Assembly (NCBI RefSeq): GCF_000801105.2
Contig: NC_079516.1
Coordinates: 21,365,043 to 21,429,042 of the forward strand
Reading direction: 5' to 3'
Length of the DNA stretch: 64,000 bases
Source of the DNA: Raphanus sativus
Lineage: Eukaryota > Streptophyta > Magnoliopsida > Brassicales > Brassicaceae
Shown: piece by piece, positions 10,746-20,771 of the stretch
How positions within the stretch are numbered: position 1 is the stretch's first letter
Layout of the letters: every line of letters begins with the position of its first letter
The notes under the pieces: model-generated
What the model saw: only the letters and a program-made list of their open reading frames with translations
What the model was told of the DNA's origin: nothing
Databases searched by the model: none
Position numbers and translations under genes: made by a program

Positions 10746-12121
10746 GTGACAAAAAAATTAGTGCTATTTTAAGATATTTTTCAAAATATTTATATATGAT
10801 CGAAAAATTAATTTATCCTCATTATCAGAATTTGAAATTTTCACATATTGTTTTACAACATAAAATGGAAAATCCCCAAAATACACGAATATAAACAAAT
10901 AGAAAAGAATATGGTCTGTGGATGTTTATGTATGAGACGAAGTTAGTTAGGGGATTTTTGTTCGTGTATTTTTAGCCATGAATTAGTTATAGATCATAGT
11001 TAGTCAAGACTTTTAAACGGTCCGTAGAAGAAATTAATGCTATATTTCTCTAGAGTTATATTTGTTAACACTATGCTTTTCTCAAACTCGCTGAAATCAA
11101 GACACGTCAGCAAAACTTGAGCCTAAAACTGTCGTCACATCACCTGAGTCATTTCTTAATTTTTACAAAATTGGGATTATTGTTTTTTAAAAGATTCTCT
11201 TTTAATACATAGAGAATTAGGTTAGCATGAGCTACTAATTTTCATTAATTGATATTAGTGCACTTATTTTATTTTTCCTTTAATTTACGAAAATATCATG
11301 GCATGCCTTGCTCCCAAATCTTTGTGTAGTAAATACAATATTTCCTTACAATATTTCCTTATTGCCTCATGCGACCTTGTTTATCAAGGCATAACTTCGA
11401 AATATCATCATAACCGTAGATTTAACGGAAATTGTAAATTAAAAAAGTAACTAAACAATTTATGCATAGTGTGGGAAAACTATTAAATTTAGCTGATAAT
11501 GTCTCATACTTTTTTAAATTAAATATATATCAAAGTTTTAATATTATTAATTTATAGATTTTTATTATATTTATGTTGCTATATTTAATATATCCTTACA
11601 AAATATTAGACACATAAATTCACAATAATGCCTTTGTTTCAGACTTCTCCCTCCCTTTCATATATCTTTTACATCGCTGACTCAGAGAATAAAAACAAGG
11701 AATAAGCAATTAAGCATTCACGTATTGAATTATGGACTAGATATCTATCTAATTTCCAAACTCAAACTTTATTGATTTCTTATGATAAAATTATCAAATG
11801 ATATCATATATTTATACTAAATTTAAAAGGAAAATTGTATAACAACATTATCCACGCGTAGCGCGGACGCGGACACGGACCTAGTCTATCTAATGACAAG
11901 AAAAAATTAAGAGATCTTACCATTTTTATTTCAGTCTAACTAATTAAAAAACATTAATTATATGCTTTTATTTAGTATGCATGGACATGCATGTTTAGAT
12001 TCTACACATTTACTAATTGTACTTACGTAGATATAACAAGTTACAACCAACAAATTTGTAAACTGTTTATAAATTTCAAAACAAACAAATTTATGTAACT
12101 AACCCCTTAAAACTTATAACC
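10746..12121. other. AT-rich spacer with Helitron remains
   Basis: I found no supported gene. There is a Helitron 3' end at 11852-11884. A possible minus-strand Helitron 5' end lies near 11185-11207 (TCTCTATGTATTAAAAGAGA on the minus strand), followed by an AAATGACTCAGG-like tract. The boundaries between these remnants cannot be resolved by eye. Confidence 0.4.
11850..11884 (+). mobile_element. Helitron 3' terminus (plus strand)
   Basis: A short GC hairpin, CGCG-TAG-CGCG, is followed by GGACGCGGACACGGACCTAG and then T. That is the CTAG|T terminus of plant Helitrons. The body extends leftwards and its 5' end is not resolved. Confidence 0.6.
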
Positions 12122-12304
12122 ATGTCTTCCTTAACAAATAAACATCTCATTTTTGTGCTATTATCATTTCTACTTATCCTGAAACCATTATATCATCTGG
12201 AAACCATTCATCCATTGATGGATTTTTTACCGTTTGCACCTAAGCACGTCGTGATTACTAACAGAATTAACACAGGACTCCTTGATTTGATTCATATTGT
12301 GTAA
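12122..12304 (+). CDS. Hypothetical small secreted peptide, 60 aa
   Basis: The product starts MSSLTNKHLIFVLLSFLLIL, a basic-then-hydrophobic stretch that looks like a signal peptide. A short tail of about 33 residues follows, rich in His, Pro and Ile and without cysteines. A TATA-like TTTATAAAT lies at 12066-12074, about 48 bases before the ATG, which suits a real short transcript. I do not recognise the family; the C-terminus matches no CLE, IDA, CEP or RALF motif that I know. The small size in AT-rich sequence means a chance ORF is possible. Confidence 0.3.
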   Translation: MSSLTNKHLIFVLLSFLLILKPLYHLETIHPLMDFLPFAPKHVVITNRINTGLLDLIHIV

Positions 12305-12540
12305 TAAAACAAACATATAAAGTGGGCGATATTGTTATTACATATTTGTGAATAAGATTAAAAGAAAGATTAAATTGAAACATTAGTTAATTAAAAAAAT
12401 TAGTGGATGCAATATTTCCGGCTATAAGTAGAAATTAGAACAATCTATTCACCATACCACATGGCCTTTAAAAAGACCACCAACAGTGGGCTATCTACTC
12501 TCCTTGAAGCTCCAAATTGTTCTACAATAAGTAGAAATTT

Positions 12541-13663
12541 TCAAACCTTACAAACTCTAGCCTTTTTGCCTTCACTTTTGCAAGATGACTGAATATTTCA
12601 CAACATTTGGGAGCCAGAGATTAGAAATTATATGTATGCATGCGAAAAAACTATGGTAGTACGAAGAAGAAAAGGTAAAAAAAAAACTTGCCTCTTGAAG
12701 CTTAACGTTATCCTCAAAATTTTCCAAGACCCGATTAAACCTCTCCGCAAGGTAACTAAGATACTCATGCATCTTGATGAGGAGAAGAGAATCAAAAGGA
12801 AAACGAGAGATTAAGAGGATGAAAAATTGTACTGATATAAAATTTAGAGGAGGTAAAGGATGCTTTACCTTATCTGCATGTGCGCGAGTTGTGAGGTGCG
12901 TGGTGAAATCATCAAAGCTGTCGGAAGAAAATTTGCATAATCCGCAAATTCACGGCCTGTGTCCTGTCTTCTTGTATCATTGTTGGCAGACACTGGATCT
13001 GTAGGGGACCAACAACAACAGCTTTATTAATAAGTTGGTGCTGTATATATATATATATATATATAAATATATATAGAGAGAGAGAGAGAGAGCTTTCAGT
13101 AAGCCAAGCCTATCCCAGACCCACTCTCCACCAAAGTTGTCGACTAGAAGGGTTGGAGGCTCTGGGTTTGCATGTCCGATAACGGCTGGAAAAGCCAGAA
13201 GAAGATTGTAACGGGAGCCACAATTAAAAAACACGCAAACTACATCTTCCAATAGATCGGCATGGGCGGCAGTTATGAGCATCATTGACAAGGGAGGTTC
13301 AAAACGAGGTTCATCCGAATACAAAGCACGACGCACACAGCTAATCATGTCGGATCCTGCATGCCAGTTGAGAATCTAAACCTCTGAAATTTTTCTAAAT
13401 AATTAAGATAAAGAAAGAGATGTTGATTTTAACCTAGTGGAAGCTGTTTAATAACGACTCCATCGGAAGAGAGCGCTTTTAGAAAGTCATGAGGGACTTC
13501 TTTCAGGTTACCAATGCCAATGATGGTGAGCAGACCATTGTTGCCTAGATTCTTCAACTCTGTGTCTGTTCTCGGTCCGACCCGACATGGGTCATAAGTC
13601 ATAACCGTTGGGGAGCAGACAGCTGTCCAACTTTGGCGTCGCTTTCTTCACGTTCTTCATCAT
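12541..13663 (-). pseudogene. NYN-domain / C2H2 zinc-finger protein relic ('putative endonuclease or glycosyl hydrolase' type)
   Basis: The exon structure can be followed on the minus strand. Exon 1 (13663-13434) encodes MMKNVKKATPK and KNLGNNGLLTIIGIGNLKEV. A 77-bp phase-1 intron follows. Exon 2 (from 13356) has CVRRALYSDEPRF, SMMLITAAHADLLEDVV and FGGEWVWDRL. Exon 3 (ending 12869) has a C2H2 finger, CGLCKFSSDSFDD ... HLTTRAHADK. Exon 4 is 12772-12692 and exon 5 ends at TGA 12541. The layout matches the Arabidopsis NYN nuclease plus C2H2 family as I remember it. Lesions are a 7-bp tandem duplication (13591-13604) that shifts exon 1 out of frame, a short loss where the FWD-type acidic motif is expected, a TA/GA microsatellite at the end of exon 2, and a further frame problem before the finger. 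Exon 4 ends in AG|GCAAGT, a GC-AG type donor. Confidence 0.6.
13045..13092. repeat. (TA)n(GA)n microsatellite
   Basis: An alternating TA tract is followed by eight GA units. It lies at the exon 2 / intron 2 border of the NYN/C2H2 relic. Confidence 0.9.
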
Positions 13664-14070
13664 CTCTTTCTCTTTTTGATACCTTTACGTACCATTTTAG
13701 GTTTCTTATAACCTTACTTTATCGTAAAAGACTTCTCAATGGGCTTAATACCGTTTAGGATTTCTTATTAGCTATTTTTATTGCTTCCTCGTCTCGAATT
13801 TTATGTATGATTTGACATACGAATCAATATTGTATTAATACCTCCTACGTGTCGATTAATAAGTAGGAACGAAGATTGTGATTGAAGCTAAGCCAAAAGA
13901 TCAGCATCGGTCCTACGTTCACGCGATGTCGAATGTGAGTGGCAATTCTAGTTTTGACGCTAGTTCAGATCTAGAGATCAGTTCAAATACGCATCAAGTT
14001 CAAAAAACATTCCAACCGCGATTTAGAAACGGACGTCTTAACTCACATGCCAATCAGTAACGAAGATTGG
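13664..14070. other. No supported gene
   Basis: A 60-codon open frame at 13878-14060 has no ATG and no recognisable motif. Otherwise I see only promoter-like AT-rich sequence upstream of the NYN relic. Confidence 0.4.
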
Positions 14071-15170
14071 TGATATACCATGAATTTGACCAACTTTTAG
14101 TCATGGTACATTAGTATTTTATGATATATTCTATCCATTCTTGGGTCTATATTGCATATTTATAGGTTCAGGAACTAATGAAAGATATATGATGATTTTG
14201 GAGCATTTTGGAGCACTTTAGAGTTCATACCCGAGAGGACTATATCTACCACCCAAGATCGACAAGGAGAGACGCACGTCGATCGATGCACACTAAGTGC
14301 TATCGATTAAGCCCGGATTTGGTCACAGCCGACTTGAAGCCCAAGACACCATCTATTGACCAAAACACCCCTGACGAGTTTTAATCTGATTTTCTTAGTA
14401 TTTATGTCTTGCCTATGTGTGTTTGGCACATAAACGGGTTTTTACAAGAATTTCTTAGTTTCTTTGTTTTTGGTGTGAGAGAGAGAGTTATCAAATTGAG
14501 AGAAATCTTGAACACCATTTATTTATCTATCTATTTATGAAGTTTTCTATGATTTTGCTTGTGTCTTACTTAGTCATGTCAGAGTAAACACATTTGTTAT
14601 ATTTAGGGTTCAAATAGGTATGAAAGATTAGCCCAAAATATGATTACCTGAGCATGTGATATTCATCTTAGAAGATCATGCTTAATGCTTGTGTAGGAGT
14701 AGCTAACCTACACATGAATACAAAGATGTGAATCCTTGGGTCTATCTTCTCTGAGCCAGTAATTTACTTGGAACAAGCGACAGCTGACTGGGTAATTACT
14801 TGGTGAACTGTATTCAACCACACACTTAAAGCTTACTAGTAGTGCATCGATCGATACTCCTATAGAGTAATCGATCCATAGACGCGGGGAACATGTCGAT
14901 CGACATCGGCGACAGTACACCGATCAACGATCTAACCTATGTTCACAACAGAGGTGTTTCATCGGTTCTAGTGATTAGATGGTCACAATGACAAATGGGC
15001 TATTGCTTAGTTGTGTTCTTTAATATCATGCAAGCATCTCATATAGGCAGTCATACTTCTATAATACTGATAACCTGAATAGTAACCTTAGATCTAACTC
15101 CTTTAAATCATACTTGTTAATCCAAATCAATCATCCTTGAGTAATTGTCCTGCTCAAACTAGTTTCCTGT
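14071..15170 (+). mobile_element. LTR-retrotransposon relic (LTR-like)
   Basis: The segment begins TGATATACCATG, resembling the TGATATCTCATG start of the LTRs at 8488 and 30362. It contains repeated CGATCGATCGA-type motifs at 14278-14310 and 14845-14930, a feature I associate with crucifer Ty3/gypsy LTRs. No matching end, target duplication or coding region was found, so the right limit is approximate. Confidence 0.4.
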
Positions 15171-15300
15171 TTACTTTTATTTATATATATTTTGTTTCGT
15201 TCGGTTGAAATTATCGAGGTTTTTTAAATTTTTCGGTGATAAATTAAGAAACAATAAAGTGGTTATTCAACAAATTGTTATTTTTTTGTTATTCAGCAAA

Positions 15301-16313
15301 TTAACCGAATGAAATGAGAATAACTTGTAGTAATTTAATTATGTCAAAGTTATTAATAACATGTTTACCTTGCCATACTATGATCTTCCCAGACCTCATC
15401 ACACAAATTATAGATTTATCAATAAGAAGATGAAAACATTCACTTAATTCCATTGCAATCTTTCCCCAAACAACCACTGGAAGCCTAACACCTCTGAGAA
15501 AAAAATACATTTGAAACTTTGGTGGTAAGTGTATGAAAATACAAATAATTGGGATTGTAACAAATATATATTAAAGTACACGGGTGAAGAATGTGCACAC
15601 TTACTCCTCATTTCTTAGCTCACATGAAATCTTCTTTGTGTCCTTTCCATTAAAAGCAATGATTTCGAGATGAATAACCTCCACAACATGACCGATGATA
15701 TCTACATAATCACTTCAAAGTTAGACTAACATAATGGACTCGTTAAATAGTTATCCAACTATATATAAGATCGATATTTTCAACACTTACCAACCAAATA
15801 TTCAGGACTTTGTCTATAATCTAAGATTTCACGAAAACTGACAGGCTCTAAACCGGCCAATATGTATGAAAACTCGTCACAAAACGAAGGCGAGTCGTGG
15901 CTATGAACTGAATTTTATAAGGATGTTTTGTTGTACGATATGATCCAGATGATTGACAAACTAAAAAGTTAATCATAATCTTCGTATCGCCTTCTTCGAC
16001 AAATGGTTCAAACTGAGGAACCAAGTCTCTTTTAACAGTCGCATGAATTGTATCACCCTAAAAAAATAAAAAAAATATAAACATATTAAGACATCTCTAG
16101 TGAGCAATCAAAGATCGTGTAACAAACTAAAATAAATTAGTTAACAATTAAAACTCAGATAGAATATACTTACACTTGCATCGAGTAATACCAACTCAAT
16201 ACTCTCAATACCTCGTATGGAATACCATCTCCATAGACGAATGATCTTAACCATAATTTCCACTCCGTTTTGAAAGGTTTCAAGAGAATAACTTTGTCAC
16301 AATTCACAGCCAT
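15301..16313 (-). pseudogene. RPA1-like / DUF223 OB-fold protein relic (Helitron-associated type)
   Basis: Exons of a replication protein A large-subunit-like protein are visible on the minus strand. Exon 1 begins at ATG 16313 (MAVNCDKVILLKPFKT) and, in a shifted frame, continues IMVKIIRLWRWYS and SIELVLLDAS to 16174. Exon 2 from 16057 has GDTIHATVKRDLVPQF. Exon 3 has SFREILDYRQSPEYLVG, then DIIGHVVEV and FNGKDTKKISCELRNEE. The last exon (15510-15301) has GVRLPVVVWGKIAMELSE and YQG-like WQGKHVINN. Introns have GT-AG borders, for example the donor after 16174 and the acceptor TTTTAG before 16057. At least two frameshifts (in exon 1 and after exon 2) make it a pseudogene. Such DUF223 proteins bind single-stranded DNA and are often carried by plant Helitrons. 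The orientation matches the Helitron 5' end at 17524. Confidence 0.68.
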
Positions 16314-17918
16314 CAAAATGATATCACAGAAAATTCTATCATCTCTTAGGTTTTGGTTTGCAGATTAATTACGGCTTGGAGTATCCCCTATATAGTATTC
16401 CCTATAGGCTTGGTTTGGTACGAATATTGCAGCATGGTTCTTTAGGAAATATGTCATTAACTATAGAGCTAATTATGTTAAATATGCTATTATATAAGAA
16501 ATCTATTTTTGTTATTAATATATGACAGGCTTGTGCGCCAAGCATTATTAATTGGCCGATTACATTTATATTCATAACAACATACGGAATTTAATATAAA
16601 TTTATGTCCTCTATAAAAATAATCATAAAATGTCAGCAATGTCGATGTTTTATACGTAGACATATATTATGAGCATCGCCTAAAATTGCCTAATACGAAA
16701 TGATGTTACGTACACAGAAATAATCTAGAACACGAACTTGTTCCAGGGTCTTCACATATGAAAAAAAAGTGAACCTGTTCCATTAATATTTCTGACTCGC
16801 TTTAATATATCTAACAAACAACAAAGAGAAAAAACCATGTTTTACATGATACCGAGATAGAATAACTGAACTTGAATCAAAACCTTGAAAGCGAAGGACG
16901 GATGTAAAGAATGTAAAGTGAATGTAAATTCGCGGAGCCTAATCTATGGATTTACGGTATTCTCGGTTTTACAATATTCAAAGAATGTAAAGTGAAACAG
17001 CCCAACCAACGGATGAGATGTTCTGCTCATTAAGCCTCTGTTTTTCCTTGTTCAAAGATTTCAGAATTTTGATGTATGTGATATACTTGGAAGTAGTTAT
17101 TTGCTCAGTTAAATGAATATCTATTGTTTGTTCTTTTATTAGAAACATTATTTGAAGCTGTTGTTTTGGTTATGAAACTTCCGCGAAGAAAAAAGTACAT
17201 AATTCAACAGAGACATATATAAACATTGAGGTCGAGAAGGAAGCGTAGTTTGAATTCGAGAAGGAAGCGTAGTTTGAGTTCAGTTTGTTTATTTGCTATC
17301 GTGCAATTCTTCTAAGAAGAAAGCGTAGTTTGAGTTCGAGAAGTATATCGTCGTTTATGGAATGTTTATGTACGCATTAAATACCAATTTTCGGTGAGAA
17401 TCATTCTCCACTCGACACATAAGCAATTTTCAAAATTCTAGCTTCTCATAAAGCCACGTAGATGTCTTGGCAATACACTTTTAAGTAAAGTTTTAAAAGT
17501 GATTCTCCTTTAATATATAAGGGATTTAAAAAAAAAACATGCGAGTGTTCTTACGTATTTGCATGTAGAGAAAACACTGCAGCCTTTCAAATCAGATATA
17601 TATAGAGAAGTATCTCTTGGAATTTTTTGAGAAAGATAATTTAATTCAGCCATTGAGAAAAAAACACGTGAAAAAGTATCATTATATTGGAGTGAGTGTA
17701 ACGATGGTAGCTTTCACTCGGAAACGATCTTATTTGGTTCACTACAAACCATAACACAGAGGAGAAGGGTTGACTAAGCCGAAGCTTAAGAACTCACTGT
17801 GAAAAGCGTTCTCTCTGAACTCCACAAACAATGATGTCAAAAAAGCCATGATTGTTAGGAATGTCTAAGAATATATATAGCTCTAGAAATCATGAGTGCG
17901 AATGTGCGATGAAATCAT
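16314..17918. other. Spacer with a short tandem repeat and a Helitron 5' end
   Basis: No gene is supported. At 17228-17343 the motif GAGAAGGAAGCGTAGTTTGA recurs three times, twice in direct tandem. A 5-bp-stem hairpin GCTTG-TGCGC-CAAGC near 16533 lacks a CTAG end and was not called. Confidence 0.45.
17480..17524 (-). mobile_element. Helitron 5' terminus (minus strand)
   Basis: On the minus strand the sequence reads A|TCCCTTATATATTAAAGGAG. That is the TC start with a host A before it, and it is nearly identical to the 5' end of the Helitron at 38241-39464. The body runs to lower coordinates, towards the RPA-like relic. The matching 3' end was not found. Confidence 0.55.
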
Positions 17919-18320
17919 GCAACAAGTAAATCTTTTGAAAACAATATAATTAGTTCATCGCATTTGGAAAGAAAAGAAAAACAAAAACATCCACTTCTAA
18001 TAAAACTCTCTAAATAAAATTAGTATTTTTTTGTGTGAAAGGAAATCGGTTGATAATAATCGAAATAATATGGACTACAAGGTTAAAACTCATACGATTA
18101 AACGTGTTTTAATATCATGTAATTAACTTATTATTTACATTATTTAGTCTGAATAATATGTTACATTGAAAATACCCAAATTTTAGTGATTTAAACATAT
18201 AGACATTGTTTAATTTTTTCTCAAACATATTAAACTTACAAATAGAGTCGAAACATATAAATAGCAAACATATACCTAAGACATTTATGAGTTTCTAATG
18301 AAAATTAATCAAAATATCGT
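17919..18320 (+). repeat. Direct repeat, copy 1 (empty-site copy)
   Basis: About 400 bp that recurs at 19032-19335 plus 25100-25200 with high similarity. This copy carries the uninterrupted site CATTGTTTAATTTTTTC near 18210. The 18321-19031 stretch between the copies shows no gene, only AT-rich sequence. Confidence 0.8.
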
Positions 18321-19864
18321 GTATATATATATATATATTTCATAGTTAATGGTGTTATAGTCGTGGAGCTATGTTTGGTTATGCCAAGTTTGCTTGGGAG
18401 AGAGATGGTGTATTTTTGAGTTATGGAACGCGAGAGTTTATAACCACCTCAAAGAGAAATATTGATGGGGAATCTTTTTTTTTGATCAAATTGATGGTAA
18501 ATCTATAAGCATTAATTGAAAAGAAACTGGAAGTAATTATGTATTAGTTGGAAGGTAGGATAAGAACCTAATGAGGTTTTGCCGTTTACAGTATGGATAT
18601 ATTAACATAGTGAGCGAGCTAAAATTTGAATTCAATATATAAATTCGATAAAGCAAGCTTGCAGGCATGTAGTATATTAGATAACTCAACAATACAAAAA
18701 ATACAATTATCACTATGAGACATATAACGTTGGAGATAGTCCATTTTAAAACGAATAAACTGTTCAAACCAATACAATTTAGTATAATATATATTAACAT
18801 ACAAAATTATATACAAAAATACGATGTTAAGAAGATACATAATATTTATATTATTAATAGTTATTTTCTTTCGTCATATATTTACATATAAGGCTTTATA
18901 AAAAATACAAATTTCAAATATGTAATTAATAATATTTGTTTATTTTAATGTAACAACTTTTGGATGAAATTGTATGTTCTAGGTTTGCAGCAACAAAACT
19001 TAACAAAAATAAAATAATGATAATATAGTTAACCAACAAGTAAATCTTTTGAAAAAATTAAATTAGTTCAATGCATTTGGAACAAATAAAAACAAAAACA
19101 TCCACTTCCAATAAAACTCTCTAAATAGAATTAGTAATATTTGGTGTGAAAGGAAATCGGTTGATAATAGTTGAAATAATATGGACTACAAGGTTAAAAC
19201 TCATAAGAATTTAAAAACCTAAAACATTTTTAATATCATTTAATTAACTTATTATTTAAATTATTTAGCCTGAATAATATGTTACATTGGAAATATCCAA
19301 ATTTAAGTGATTTAAACATATAAGCATTGTTTAATGGGATTTTGCAAAAGTGACTCAAAACTTGAAGTAAAACAGAAAACTAACTTTTTCTTTTGGTTCA
19401 CTTTTTTTTGAGTTTTTAATCCCACACCTGCATTTTATCTACGAAAATGCCATTAACTTATTATTTTTTTGTTTTTCGAAAATGGCTTCTTTACTGTCTC
19501 AACCTCATCTTCTTCAAGTATTTACAATATTACCATTGCCATGAATAGTGGGAACAACCTTGTACGAACTGTTTGGAGCTTTTAATGCCCTTTAATGCAC
19601 GTAAATCTCTTTACACTCTCTCTGTTTCAATTGTTATGAATTAAAAACAACATTTCTATCACTTTCTCTCCATATTCATCCAAAAAACTCAAGCTTTTGA
19701 TTCAAAATATGGGCGATGGTTGACAGAGCCATATTTCTTTCGTTTTGACTTACGGTTGCTTTTGTTTGAGGTTCTGGGTGGTTGGAGAAGACCCTGTGTG
19801 CAAACGAAGTCATCTCATCTAGTTTAAGGTACGAATTTGAATTTTTTTCAAAATCTGTTCGCGT

Positions 19865-20705
19865 AGAAGACTTACAAGTAAGTCATCTGTATGTAGAAGA
19901 CTTACTGATGAGTCTTCTGGTCAAACGGACGACTTAAACTAAGTCGTCCAGCTTTGTTTGTTGAAAAAAAAACACTCCAGACGACTTATATATAATTCGT
20001 CTACGAGAAACAGGCTAGTTTTGCATTTGACCAAATCGTGTCAGATCTTTGACTATTTCTGGACGACTTATAATTCAGTCGTCTCTGGGAAAGTTAAAAT
20101 TTCAATATTTTATTAAACTAGACGACTTACGTGTAAGTCGTCTTAGGTTAGTTTTGTAATTGAAAAATAAAACTTCATAATTTAACTTTTACCAGACGAC
20201 ATAATATAAAGTCGTCCCGTCAGAAGACTTAATTTAAAGTCGTCCGGGGAAAGCAAAGTCGTCCAGAATTTTTCCCAATTTTCTGGTCAAACCTTGCTTA
20301 TCCCGGACGACCTTAAATTAAGTCATCTAGCTAGACGACTTTTAGTTAAGTCATCTGGAGAAAGTTAAATTTCAAGTTTTATTTTTCAATTACAAAACTA
20401 ACCTAGGACGACTTACATGTAAGTCGTCTAGTTTGAATAAAATATTGAAATTTTTACTTTCCAGAGACGACTGAATTATAAGTCGTTCAGAAATAGTCAA
20501 AGATCTGACACGATTCGGTCAAATGCAAAACTAGCCCGTTTCTCGTAGACGACTTATATATAAGTCGTCTGAATTTTTTTTTTAACAAACAAAGCCGGAC
20601 GACTTAGAATTAAGTCGTCCCTTTTAATTTTCAATTGCAAAAGTGACCTCTTTAGACGACTTACCTTTAAGTCTTCTGGACGACTTAATTCTAAGTCGTC
20701 TGCGA
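19865..20705. repeat. Cluster of AGACGACTTA...TAAGTCGTCT palindromes
   Basis: About 16 short hyphenated palindromes of the form (A/G)GACGACTTA-n4-TAAGTCGTC(T/C) occur at a spacing of roughly 25-75 bp. Clear examples start at about 19923, 20120, 20403, 20546, 20595 and 20678. The same motif recurs near the other end of the element. Confidence 0.9.
19940..20610. repeat. Large inverted repeat (arms of about 260 bp) in the MULE 5' region
   Basis: The reverse complement of about 20340-20610 matches about 19940-20200 nearly base for base. Shared landmarks are CTTTGTTTGTT, GAGAAAC-GGCTAGTTTTGC, GTGTCAGATCTTTGACTA and TTAGTTTTGTAATTGAAAAA. The loop is near 20200-20340. RNA across it would fold into a long near-perfect hairpin. 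It lies upstream of the transposase exon. Confidence 0.88.
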
Positions 20706-20771
20706 TAATGTTTATTGAACTTCTTCATTTTCTCTATGTTTACTAATGTGTTTTATTTTGAATATTTGCAG

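Noticed and set aside
13878..14060. 60-codon plus-strand ORF
   Set aside because: It has no ATG start and no motif.
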